Positions 39,990 to 52,005 of a stretch of 64,000 bases of DNA are shown in pieces (the first letter of the stretch is position 1; each line of letters begins with the position of its first letter). The notes under the pieces were generated by a model, which had not been told where the DNA came from, did not search any database, and worked only from the letters and a program-made list of their open reading frames with translations. The translations under genes and the position numbers were made by a program. This DNA is from Canna indica (Eukaryota; Streptophyta; Magnoliopsida; Zingiberales; Cannaceae): NCBI GenBank assembly GCA_034359265.1, contig CP136891.1:60922001-60986000 (forward strand), read 5' to 3'.

Positions 39990-40320
39990 TGAGGTGGGTT
40001 ATAATGTTGAAGCATACAACGCCAATCTCGGCCATTGATTTCATTAGAAATTACAAACCACAATAGATTTCAGCAACTGCGGTGAGATCTAAGGTTTTGT
40101 AATGAGAGCTAATTGAAATATCGAACGACAAAGTCCGTCGTCCGTTCGGTAGATGCACGAATCATAGTGCAAACTAGGGCATTCGACGATGCTAGTCTCG
40201 TCCGCCAATCTCTATATATATGCCAACTTTGGCGGTTGCTCGACCGTCCAAAGCGGCTATTGCTCAGTTCTCCAGTTCGGCGCTTCCTTACCAATCTTCT
40301 ACAATCGAGGTAATATCTTC
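39990..40320 (+). promoter_or_regulatory. Possible orphan promoter and first exon
   Basis: A TATA-like CTATATATATGCC at 40209-40221 is followed by GC-richer sequence and a donor-like GAG|GTAATATC at 40311. No downstream coding exon recognised before the LINE at 41184, so if real it is a decapitated or disrupted gene start. Weak evidence. 40425-40585 downstream is rich in CGGTTAACCGG-type inverted motifs (repeat-like). Confidence 0.3.
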
Positions 40321-40585
40321 CCATTCCCTACACGATTCAAATCTAGTGTTCTTACATCACTCAGTCTTTTATTAATTATCTCGTGAACGTGTTTTCTCAC
40401 CGTTGTTTGTATATCGGAATCTAGCTTAGGCGGTTAACCGGTTAATCGAACTGCAAAATCCGATTTCGGATAGTGGATTTGCGGTTCAGTTTTGGTTAGT
40501 AAAACTCAAAAACAAACTTTAATCGGTTCGATTTCGATTACCTGATCGTGGATAACCGGTAATCGAAACCGGTTATATATATATA

Positions 40586-41183
40586 AACAAGTAACATATC
40601 ATTCCCACCTAAACTCCCTAGCTCCCCTCAATATTTTTCCACTTTTACCATCTAAATTTTTTCCATCTAAATTTTTTCCTCCCAAATTTTTAACCTACTT
40701 ATATTCGTAATAAAATTTTTTACTCACTCATTTTCTCTATATGCATCTATTTTGATATTTTTAATTTTGTATATGTTATTTTTTTTAATAATAATTATAA
40801 ATATTTTTGATTTAATGTAGTTTTTTATATTAGTTTTTGAGTTTTAAAATATCATTTTTTGAGTTTGTTATTGAAAATTAGTATTTCAAAATCAAACAAA
40901 AAATTATTTTTCCATTTTATTTTTTTCTATATATTTTTTTTGTTAACAATCTATATAGTATTACTTGTTTTGAAATTATTTTTATTTTTAAAATTATTGG
41001 TTGAAATTTTTATTCAAAATTTTTTACTTTAAGATTTATGTATTTTAAAATAAATTAATATCATTTCCGCCATTGCAGTTACTCAAAGCTTGGCTAGCTC
41101 CTCATGTAGAAGCTTTGTCACCTCACTCCCTTTTCATACTGTTTGTCGCCCGTGGACTCTTGCTTGTCATGATCTTGATAATG
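40586..41183. other. AT-rich spacer
   Basis: Highly AT-rich, no open frames of note, nothing recognised. Confidence 0.5.
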
Positions 41184-41619
41184 TTTTTTTTTTAATTGAA
41201 AGCAACTTGCATTCATTTCAAGAGTGTTAAATAGAATACAAGTGTAGGGTGGAGGAAGGAAAAAAAAAGCTTAGAAAAATAAAGAACCATAAAATGACTA
41301 TATACAAGCTATTTGAGTCAGTTCAAACAAACAAACGGCCTTCAAAGCCAAACTACGCTTCGTTGAAGCCTTGCTTCGAAAACGTCTATTCCTTTCAAAC
41401 CAAACAAACTAGCACCAGATTAGTAGAAGTCGAATTCTTAGCTGGTTGTTCTTCCCATCAAGTGTTCTCACATTTTTCGATGGCCTCCATCTCAGTGAGA
41501 ACCATCTTTTGTAAAATGGTTAGAAAGAAGGACCACCCAGTACAAGAGAAGGTGCAATTACAAAAAATATGATCATGTGGTTCAGTCTATCTGTCACAGA
41601 GGGAGCCATGACGTGTCCA

Positions 41620-42250
41620 CTAAGATTCCCATTCGAGCGAGTCTATCTTTAGTAAGAAGTCTCTTTCGAGTTTGAATCCATCCAAAGATGGATACCTTTG
41701 GAGGGAGGCTACGCCTCCATAAGAGCGAGTGATGTCTGTCCCGAATACCCCTAAAAACAAGTAGCTGATAAAGAGATTTGGTTGAGAAGATTCCATCCTT
41801 GGTTCACCTTCAGTAGATACTGTCATCGCTTGTGCTATGTTAGATGTGTGGTAGGTGTTGCAATAGATTCCGAATGTAATTGTTTTCAATAAAAGACGAG
41901 AATTTGATGTTCCATCCAGAGGACCTACCCTCTAGATCCTGAAGTCTGGTTGTGGAGATGGATAGATTTGGATGTGTGACAAAGTGAAAGATGTCATGAA
42001 ATTTCTCTGCCAAACATACCCCATCTCTCCATGGGTCTTTCCAAAGACTAATGTTTGCCCCATCACCGACCTTGTAGCGGACACTAGAAGTGAAAAATGA
42101 TTTCAGCATAGCAATGTTTCTCCACATCGATGAGAGGTTGTAAGAATTCCAAGATTCAAACCATGTACGCCCCTGACCAATGACGAATTTCACAATTGGA
42201 ACCCAAGACAATATTTTTATGTGAATCAGTTTCCAAAGCTAGGAGCCAAG
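41620..42250 (-). pseudogene. LINE ORF2, C-terminal zf-RVT side
   Basis: Reads SWVPIVKFVIGQGRTWFESW, then VGDGANISLWKDPW, characteristic of the region between RT and the terminal zinc finger in plant LINEs. Frame changes near 41880 separate it from a short downstream piece. Confidence 0.8.
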
Positions 42251-42499
42251 TCTCGCTAAGTTGTGAGCATGTAGTTCAATGATTCCCGGACCGCCATCTT
42301 CTTGGAACATGTGACTTGATCCCAACGAACTAAAGAGAGACCCTTTCCCAAAGAGCAGTTGCCTCCTGTCCAAAAGAAGGTCGTCACCTCTTTGTCAATT
42401 GCTCTAATGACCAAATTGGGTGCCTTGAAGATGAAAAGCATATAGGTTGATTGGGAGGTGATCACACTATTGATCAACATTAATCTCCCTGCCCTCAAT

Positions 42500-43900
42500 A
42501 ATATTTTCCCATGTGGTCACACTATTGAGTTGGAGATCAATTTTGGTGATAAGCCTCCTCAAGTATTCCTTGCTAGGGGGGCCGCATCTCAGGAGAAGGC
42601 CCAGATAAGTTATGGGAAGCTCCCTTCCCAAGCAACCGAAAACCTCAACGGGCCGATTTGTAGTAGAAGAGTCCCCCTAGATGGATCAGTCTTGTCTTGT
42701 GCAAATTTAGTTTAAGGCCAGTGGCAAGTTCAAAGAAAAGAAGGAGTTGACGCACATTCATAATACTGTCCAAATCACAAGAGCTGAAGAGAACTAGGTT
42801 ATCTGTAAATAGGGAGTGAGTTACACCTCCCTCAACCCTCTGAAGAAGAGCACCTTTTATGAGCCCATTGTGAGCAGTCGAATCAATAAGACGAGAAAAG
42901 CAATCCACCACAAGGTTGAACAAATAGGGAGAAAGAGGATTTCCCTATTGGACCCCGCGACGATGTGGAAAAGGATCACCTGCATCCCCATTTATTACCA
43001 AAGTAGACTCGGTGCTAAATAGAAGTTGTCTGATCCACTCCATCCACCGGTTTGGGAATCCTCGGGCCGCTAGCATGTTCAAGATGAATTCCCAATTAAT
43101 TGAATCAAACGCCTTTTCAAAATCTACCTTGATGAGGACTCCCTCTTCATTATGTCGTTTGCAAGCCCATAGTATTTCAGAAACAGTCATGAAAGACTCA
43201 AGCGTGCTCTGGCATGATCTGACTGCTCGCTGGGAGACATCGATCATGTTATTCAAATGTCGTGTAAGTCGTTTGGCGAGCACCTTGGAGAAAACCCTGA
43301 TGATACTATGCTCCAGGCTGATCGGTCGGAAATCAGAAAGTTGGACATCTCCGGCCATCTTAGGAATAAGAGCAATGATAGATTTGGTGATGCTCTAGAA
43401 AGATATACAGAACGCGATGGGCAAACTGTTCGACCCAGGGCTCTTGAAAGAACCCATGCCCTCGAGAGCAGAGAGAATTTCCTCGCTATTGAAAGGTGCA
43501 TCAAGGTTATGAGTCGATGCTTGCCCGAACACATTCATTCTATTCCAGTTTAGGTGTAGCAGGGGATCAGTCTGGGTGCCAAGCAGATCCACATAAAAGG
43601 AGCGAAAGCAAGCATGAATTGAAGGCATACTAGTGAAGCAATTCTCGCCCGACCGAATCGAGTGAATCCAATTCCGCCTTCTCTTAGCGGAGGCGCACTG
43701 ATCAAAGAAGTGTGTATTTTGATCCATCTTTTTTTTAGCTCGCTGACGCCAGTATTGATCTTCATCATGGTATAGAGCATCAAGTTGTTGTTTAGCAGTC
43801 TTGAAATCCTCGATAGCCATTGAGGAGAGTCCGCTTGAGTCAACGAGATTGTGGAAGCTCTCAATTTTCTACTCAAGCTGAATTCGGGTGTCGTTCGTCT
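42500..43900 (-). pseudogene. LINE ORF2 reverse transcriptase
   Basis: Reads LSDFRPISLEHSIIRVFSKV, VDFEKAFDSINWEFI and, after a stop (about 42945), GNPLSPYLFNLVVDCFSRLI. The active-site box reads LFTDNLVLFSS where FADD is expected: the second catalytic aspartate is asparagine. An upstream piece (43395-43820) has the linker to the endonuclease. Several frameshifts. Confidence 0.88.
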
Positions 43901-44011
43901 GTTTTCAGTGTACGACCCGCCATTGGCTTATAATTTTTCGAAGTTGACGCCAACGTCTTACCCAAGATGCAACTGTAGAAGAATGAGAGTTTAATGGCCA
44001 AGAGGTCTCGA

Positions 44012-44790
44012 TTATATATGCCTGAAATTTTGTCGCTTGAACCAAAAGGTTCTAAGATAAAAGGACGTTGTGTGTATGTATATCTGCTTAGCATTGTGAT
44101 CTGACAATATCCTTTCCCCACCCAAAGCAGTTACCAATGGGAAAAGGGAAGAGGCATCCTTAGAGATGAGGCAATGATCCAACTTTGCCAAACTAGGTGG
44201 CGTCTGATTGTTTGACCACGTGAATTCCAAGCCAGCGATGGGAAGATCAATCAAGTTGGAGTATGCAAATATTTGAGAGAAGCAGCTAGAATCAATCGAG
44301 TTTTCGGTGCAATTCCTTCTTTCATGAAGGCCTCGAGTGACATTGAAATCTCCCGTAATGAATACAGAGCCTTCGATACTTGAGAAGAGGATCTTGAGTT
44401 CTTGGAAGAAGGCAGGGCGGTTGGCCCTATTCGGAGGTCCGTAAATATTGATGAAGGTGCATATTTTGTTGTAGCACAAGTGTGCCAAGTTGGCCAGAAT
44501 GAAGAAACGACCTATCTGAGAGTGCACCTCGGCCAAAAATGCATCATTCCAGATGAGAAGTTGCCCTCCCGCCATTCCCACCGCATTCGACGCCAAGAAT
44601 GAAGCGGAAAGAAAACCACAAATTTGCTTGACACATTGTTTTGAATTGTCTTCTAATTTTGTTTCTTGAAGGGCCAAAATGTTAAAGTGAAAGTTGTTGC
44701 ATATTTTTTTGACCATATAACGCTTTGAGAGTCAATGTAAGCCTCGAACATTCCAACTAAGAAGATTGAAGGAAATAGAGATCATAAAAA
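44012..44790 (-). pseudogene. LINE ORF2 endonuclease
   Basis: AP-endonuclease-type domain: LLSWNVRGL near the start (interrupted by a TGA), LALQETKLED with the catalytic glutamate, FINIYGPPNRANRP, FITGDFNVTR, then ERILSDHNA with the SDH motif. It nicks target DNA in living LINEs. ORF2 probably began at the ATG near 44788. Confidence 0.88.
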
Positions 44791-45252
44791 CTGTAGACGG
44801 CCAAACAACAGGTGTGAGAACCCATAAAAAATACTTATCTTCGAGGGTCTGAATAGCCTACTCCACAATGCTGATTGGGACCGCGACGTGAAGCCCAGAG
44901 ATTCAATATGCTGTTGTAGGCTTAACTGACATAGGCTGTTGGTAGATCGAACGAAGGAGAGGCCCAACTCGACGTTTGACTCGACTTCGGAGCGTAGCTC
45001 CGATTTGATTGATTGAGAGAGCCGCCATCGAGTAGTGAAGCCTTCCTTGCCAAAGCACAACAGATACAATTCCCGGAGCATAATTATCGTGTACCTTGCA
45101 GCTCCGACGAAGCCAAAGATTAGAAGCCTCCTGGTCGGCGGGAGCAAGGGATAACGTCAGGGACCCTGAAATAGGAGTTCGAGCAGGGGAGGGCGTATTT
45201 GTCGCGTAGAAGCCATTGAGATGGCTATCGTATATGGGTACCTCCATCGGCG
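44791..45252 (-). pseudogene. LINE ORF1, C-terminal part
   Basis: Frame from 45247 to 44903 (MEVPIYDSHLNGFYATNTPS) joins directly, without frame change, to 54221-54188 once the solo LTR and one copy of GGTTT are removed. Overlapping frames at 44782-45147 reflect a shift near the end. No zinc knuckle recognised. Confidence 0.65.
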
Positions 45253-46260
45253 GGTTTTGTTGGTGAAATGGCTACACTAGAGGGGGGTGAATAGTGTGTT
45301 AACTAAATCTTTTACCTAATTTCAATTTTAAATAGTTTCTTAAACTACTTAGGCAATTTATAATTCAACAACTAAATGCGGAAGCGAGTAATGAAGATAA
45401 ACAATGTGATACACAAAGAGAACAATGCTAACACAATTGTTTATAGAGGTTCGGCCCCAATGCCTACTCCACAACCTAAGCACCCCGCTTAGAATTTCCA
45501 AACTAGTTTTACTAGATTAATTAGTTTCATTACAATGAGGACTTTACACCGAAAAGTCTCCACTCTCAAACCGAAGGCACTTCCACACCCGGAAGTATCC
45601 CGAATTCCTACCGAGAACACTCTCCCACCTCAATCTTAAGGACAACTCAACTAATCCTAGCAAACTACGTTTACACCGGTGAATTTAAACCTCAAACACC
45701 AAGCCTACCACCCAATTTCAAGACCTACACTCTAGGTCTTACTCTAACACAAAAACAAAGAAATAAACAAGAAAATACAACACTAAATGAAGCAATAAAT
45801 CAAACAATAAAGTACTTAGCTCCACAATGAACTCCCTAGTCCTCTTGATGCCTCAAGGTGATGAATCGATGAAGCTTTGAAGGCTATATCAAGAAATGAG
45901 AGATCAAACTAGGGTTTCTCCAAGTAATAGCTCAATGAAAGCTTGGAAATGATCAAGGATGGCTCAATGAAGTGTAGGAGTGATCAAAAGTATCAAAGGA
46001 AGGCTGGGGCATAAGTATTTATAGAGCCATGCACTACTAGAAATCATGATATTTGCGACGGCCGAATTGCAACGACACTATTAGCCGTCGCATATGCGAT
46101 AGGTCTGCGACCGCACGCATCAGGTGGTCACAACGAGGTCATGTGGGCGACGACATTGCGACCGCAGGCGTTGCCATCGCAATATTAACAACACAACGAC
46201 GACACGACTATAGGGTTGCGACCGGATATTGCGACCGCCTCCGCTGTCACAAACGCCATC

Positions 46261-46363
46261 AGAAATTAAAATCTATAACCTTGCGCGGTCCCTTTTTTTT
46301 TCCCGCTTGCTCTCTTTGATTTCTCTGCCGCTCTTTGCCCACCGCTCGCCGCCGGTATTCCGT

Positions 46364-46414
<51 letters not shown>

Positions 46415-48015
46415 GGGATGTTGAAACCCTAGCAGCCACTTGCTAGGGTTTCGGCCGGCGGCAGGTGGAAGTGCCGCCGGCTTTCCTCGCTAGTAAAACG
46501 TTCTTCATCTTCTAGTGAAAATGAGAGTCCAGCTCCAGCCGGAGAATCTAGGAAAATTTATGAGCGCACATGTGGTAGAGAGTTTAGTGTCCCAAGTTTT
46601 GTTACCATTTGTAAGAGAATGAGTGATTAATGGATGAAAACAATATCTCTTTAGTTAGATACCATATTAGCTAGTATCATAGCAAAAATTTCACTTCCAT
46701 TGGCCCCTGCTAGCTCACTCTGATGCTTGAGCTTCCTTAAATTACCTTTTTTATCCATAAACCTCAGGCTTTACCAACAGCCAAAGTGGTCAATTAAGAT
46801 CATGGCTAGCTACTTTTTTCTGGCTTCAATTTCTATTATCAAATTATAGCTCTTGTCATGGAATTATCTCAAATGAAGACAACATCATTTATAGTCATAT
46901 AGTTGTCATCTTAATAAAATAGCAGTTTATTAGAATTACCAATGGAGTGGACTTTCTGAGCTGGTTTCTCTCGATTTATCATATTACTTTTTAGGTGTTG
47001 GGCTTGACAATCTATTCTTTCCTGGTATTGTTCTTTTTTGCTTTTATGTGTGTCATCGGTTCTATATGCTTGTAATCACAGAGTTAACTCTGGAATTCTG
47101 ATTGTGCTGTTCTGCAAGATTTGGGAATTCTGATTGTAGAATTCTGATTTGGCTTGACAAGCGTTGTAGATTTGCAAGGTTTTCTGGACTATTCTTTTTG
47201 CTTGCAAGGTAAGTCTGCATGCATTAATCATCCTTGTCTGTAAAAATTGATTGAACATTATGGATCATGAAATATTTGTATCCTTTGTTAATGCTTGGGA
47301 CTTAGTGAGTTGTGATAAATATTGTTCAGACACAGTGTACCGAATCAGTGAACAGACTATATTAGCTTGTATCAATGCTTATAGGCTCTCAGATACTTGT
47401 TAAGATTTATCTGATTAAGCTGATATGAGAACATATACACAACATTATCAAGATGATTATATTAAACCTTCATTTCGCAAAATATTGGATACTAGATTTT
47501 TTTCTAACTTTCTTTAGGATCGAACTATCCCTTTGTAACTCAGATACTAGATTTTTATCTTTGTCCGTACATGGCCGGCCTCTAGATCCTTTGCTGCAAA
47601 ATGAGGAAGTATTTAGAATTCTGTCACAATAGTTTTGATCTTTTTGCACTTCACTATTTTTTTGATTTTGAGATAATAGCATAAGTTCTCAGTTTCCTTT
47701 TTATATGCTTGTAGAAACTCAAAACTGAAATCAGCTTCTTTTTCCTAGGTGCAATTGATCTCCTTGATCATTATTTACAGTGAATATCTTGCGACCTTAT
47801 CTTGATCATTATTTACAACTTCTTTTTATATGCTTGTGGAAACTAAAAACTGAAATCAATCCTTAAATTAATTTCGTATTTTATTTTACTTGGTTTAGCC
47901 ATTTTTTATTTTTAACAAATATATGCATCTACTTTAATTTTGCATAGACAAATTTAATATATAGTTTTATTTCCATGATTAGTTGTGCCATAATCTTACG
48001 AGACAAGTGAAGATG
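46261..48015 (+). other. CACTA-2 left interior, no recognised gene
   Basis: Includes a (CT) microsatellite at 46367-46412. The rest is intron-like AT/T-rich sequence that could be further captured host DNA, but I cannot identify a source. Confidence 0.5.
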
Positions 48016-48714
48016 TAGGGACCACCACCACCACTGGCCCTGGAGGCTCGAGGTCGTTGTAGGCCTCGTGTGCCTAATCGGGGGGTTCATCCACCTTCAT
48101 CGACGGACCAGCGCACGGTCTAAAGTAAGTATCAAACTTTATTTTTTATTGTTGTTAATTAATTAATTACTACTTATGTTGTTATACTTGCGTTGTAGAT
48201 TCGAGTAGGACGATGTTGCTCGCAACATCACCTGTATTATCAAGAGGTTCTTTCGCGAGCCGTGTCGTTCATGGGCCCACGTGCCACAGCATAATCGAGA
48301 GTTATTATGGTCCGAGTTTGAGGTACGTAGTGTATTAATGTTAGATATTGTAACTAATTAATAGTGTAAAATGTTATCATTTTAGTGTAAAATGATAAGT
48401 TTAATTGAAAGGTAAACTATTTTACTATTTGAGAATATTAAGGTTGTAAAAATGATGACAAAGCAAGGGAACACAGAGAATGTGCCCTACTGTTTGAATC
48501 AGTACTTGATTAAGATGTTGTTGCTCAACCCATACTGCTCATGTGAATAAGTATGACTGGTTTAATAAATATATTTTCCATTATAGAAGCTTTAAGATGT
48601 TACTATTATGAGAGCAAAAGGTTGAGTAGATCATAGTTTTGAATATTTTTGTGGCTCTGGCTTGCTGCGTTCAGATAATCTTATGATGGTTTGTATTGTA
48701 AGCTCTGGCCAGAT

Positions 48715-48849
48715 ACTGTAGAGTTGCTAGATTTCATGGGTGCAATCGGTTCTGGAACAGGAATCCTTCTTGCTGTGACAATCATATATCAATACTTTGA
48801 GACATTTGAAAAGGAGCGGGCCAGTGAGCTTGGGTTCTTTGGGCTGTGA
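48715..48849 (+). pseudogene. Captured SEC61-alpha C-terminal exon fragment
   Basis: Plus-strand reading ends with [39 protein letters not shown] and a stop. This is the C-terminus of the plant Sec61 alpha translocon subunit, including its last transmembrane helix. Sequence after the stop (48850 to about 49140) looks like the attached 3' UTR. The fragment lies inside the intron between exons 2 and 3 of the CACTA-2 TNPA-type gene, in the same orientation, so it is gene capture rather than a host locus. The rest of SEC61 is absent. The open reading is intact over about 44 codons, suggesting fairly recent capture. Confidence 0.85.
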
Positions 48850-49580
48850 TTTGAAAGATGAGACCAAAATGTTCAGCAGCTCTGGACGCTTTTTTTCACA
48901 GTTTTGGTTAAAGCTTAAACTGATGCTAGTTAATCTTAGTGAGAGTTCAATGCTCCTTAAATGTAAGCTGCTTGCAAATCTTCAGTTGACAAAAGAAATG
49001 TACGATTTGTTATACGTTAGACTAATAACAGGTAGGCCAGCTCCTAGATTTCTAATGATGTTATTGTCTGCTAACTTTCACGTGATCGTCCCCTTTTTTC
49101 TTGATATTCTGATTTCAGTTCATTTTCAGTTTTGGTTGTTTTAAAATTTCTGTTTATTCTTATAAAAGTAATTAAGTAGTTATGTTCAGCATTTTAAAAT
49201 TTAAAGAAACTATTAAGCTATTAAAGTAATTAAGTAGTTATGTTTAGCATTCTAAAGCTATAATGGATATGATTTTCGAGCTAATATTTTCTTTTTGTAG
49301 GCCCGATATACCTGGGATTCCGTCATTCAGTCTCAGGTGAAGGATGCTTGGAAAGCTTACAATCAAAAGCTTTTCAAGGATATCCTCCATCGGGCGTGGG
49401 ATGAGGCGCGGGCGACTAGGCGGTAACAGAGATACGCCAATGGATGCGCTCAAGGGACACAGGACAACCTGGATGGAGGTTGGCGCATGGGATCGGCTAT
49501 GTGACATCTGGGCGTCGGAGGGATGACAAGGTGCCTCTTGGACGACGCACCAAAATCGAATGACGCCGATCGAGGGATCC

Positions 49581-52005
49581 TGTAATATTCCAGATATTTA
49601 AATTAAATATTTTTTCTTTTATGTGTATTTGCCAGCTTAGCGGACTAGTTCATGGTCGAGTCAAGTCGACTCATGGTCCGGAGCGAGCTTGCGAGCTCGG
49701 GTAAGTAGAATACAAAGTTATGAATTTATGAATTTTTAGGCTTTGGTGGTTGAGAGTATTTAATTTGGTGTTGTGTATGCATAATTGCTAATTATGTTCA
49801 TATGAGTATTTAATTAATTATTTGTGATTTATTAGAATGGGATTAATTAAATTATTCAAGTCTACCGGGTTAGCGGATTTTGGTTTTGGCTTAAGGTGGA
49901 TGCAGGTTGTGAATTAATGGTTTAAAGGGTTAGGGTTGAGGAGGGTGTATAAAACCCCCCCTCATGGCTTGTGGCTCCTATTTTGGAGCCACTTAAAAAG
50001 TTGAGAAAGGAGCCGCCGCCCCTCTTTCTCCCTTGTTGAGTCGAGCCGCCCCCTTTGATGCCGAATTTGGATATCGCCGTTTGGAAGTTCTTCTTTAAAT
50101 CATTTTCCTAATCAAGGTAAGTGGTTTTATCCCTCCTATTCGGGTTTTCTTCGAATTTTCTTGAAGCCGCCTTGAGGGTTGTTGATTTTGATAATGTCCT
50201 TTTATGTTCTTGAGGTTTTCTGGATTTCTATGTCATGCTTAGATCTTAAATTTTGATTTTATATCATGGAATTTGTGTTTAATGGAAGATCTATGATTTT
50301 ATAATTAAATCTTTTGAATCTTGGGTGCAAACCTCATCTTGGAGTTCTAGAGGTTCTTGATGCTAAAGAATTAATTTAATTTCCTTGATTCTTGGTTTAT
50401 GAATTCTTGATATATATATGCTAGTATTTATTAAATAAAAATTATGAGATTGTATGCATGATTGGCTTGATGACATGAATTTGTGATGTTAAAAATTTAG
50501 GAATTTAATTATGCAAAATTTGAATTTTATTTCATGTTGTGCTGGAAATTTCAGCTTTCTGAAATTTATGTGTCGTTTATTGAATCTGGGCTGATTTTTT
50601 ATTCCTCTGTTATTATGTGATTAAATATCTGATTATAGTCGTGTAACCTATCGTTTTGACCAGAAAATATAGTTTGGAAATATAGGACACACTTTGAAGA
50701 GTAGATTCGGGGTATACATAGTACTTCTGGGCAGAAAAAAACCTTAAAACAAAACTCTAAAACAAAATTCTAATTGAGATGACCTAGATTTTAATTCTAT
50801 AATTAAAATTGGGTCTAAGAGTGAGTATAATTTGTTATGAACCAACTTACAATGTATGCATGAAATAAAACCACATGGGTTCATGACGTTGCAGGTCTAA
50901 GGGGTAAGGGTCGGGTTTGAAGTGTTGAGACGCTTCATAGTGAGGACACCGTAGGAGAATCTTGATTTAGGTCTTGATGTGTCATATCCTTGGGAATGGC
51001 GGAGCGGCTCATTTAGAAGCCGGGTTACGGGCCACGCCCATGTGGTTGGATGTCAATTCCCAACCTGCAGGATAAGTTCGGAGGGCCTTTTCTGATTATC
51101 CTGATATGTGTGTGATTACCTTTAGTCATGGTAGGGATTCGACCCGATGCACCTCTTGATGGTGATGTTGCCTTTGGGCATGGTAGGGATTCGACCCGAT
51201 GCACCTCTTGACGGTGATGTTGCCTTTAGGTGTGGTAGGGATTCGACCCGATGCACCTCATTGATGGTGATGTTGCCTTTGGGCATGATAGGGCTTTGAC
51301 TCGATGCACCTCTGTGATGGTGATGTTGCATTTGGGCATGGTAGGGCTCGACCTGATGCACATTTTTAGGTGACGTTGCCTTCGGGCATGGTAGGGCTTC
51401 GGCCTGATGCACCTCTTTGAAGAGATAGATGTCGTGGGCATGGATGGCCTTCAGGCCTGGTAGCTAGTCACGTTTTTGCGACGTGGCCTTTTTAGAGATA
51501 GAATTTATTTATGTTATCTCTGTATTTATTTGAAAGGGCGGATAAAGCCGCTCGCTGAGTTCTTTGAACTCACCCGTTGTCGTGTGATTTTTGTTTTGCA
51601 GAGCCTGACCGGTGATGTGGGTTGGATGCACTTGGCGTCGCTGGAGGGCAGAGGAGCTGTTGGATCTCATAGCAGTCCTAGTTAGGGTCGTAGTCGAGTT
51701 TTTCTTTTGGTAGTGTCATGTACTTTTATTAGCTTGTTTTGGCGTTGTAGCCTGAGGGCATTTATATTATTATTTCAAGTTTTATTTGACTGAACTTTTG
51801 AACTATTGAACCTAATTGTATTTCCGTATTTTCTTTACTTCCGAGTTATTAATCCAAACTTGTTATTGATTCACTTTTCCTTTAAAATAAAACTTGTTGT
51901 TTTCTTTCCGCTACACTATTTGTTTTGGCATGTGCACGGGTTAGGCTTCAGGGTATAGGCACGTATACCCTGGCCGATCACGGGACCTTGAGTTAGGGCG
52001 TGATA
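49581..52005 (-). repeat. 2.43-kb solo LTR (gypsy-type), copy B
   Basis: Reverse-oriented relative of copy A (23165-25723). The left end TGTAATATT is the complement of copy A's terminus, and the right end GGGCGTGATA corresponds to its TGTCACGCCC with a C-to-T change. Flanked by GATCC on both sides (49576-49580 and 52006-52010). Inserted inside exon 3 of the CACTA-2 TNPA-type gene. No internal coding domain. Confidence 0.92.
51128..51425. repeat. 52-bp tandem repeat inside solo LTR B
   Basis: About six imperfect copies of a unit containing GGTAGGGATTCGACCCGATG followed by CACCTCTTGATGGTGATGTT. Repeat-derived open frames here are not genes. Confidence 0.88.

Noticed and set aside
41249..41572. 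Plus-strand 107-residue ORF near the LINE tail
   Set aside because: Antisense to the LINE 3' region and without homology.
51128..51425. CRISPR-like array
   Set aside because: Contiguous degenerate tandem units without unique spacers, inside a plant LTR.
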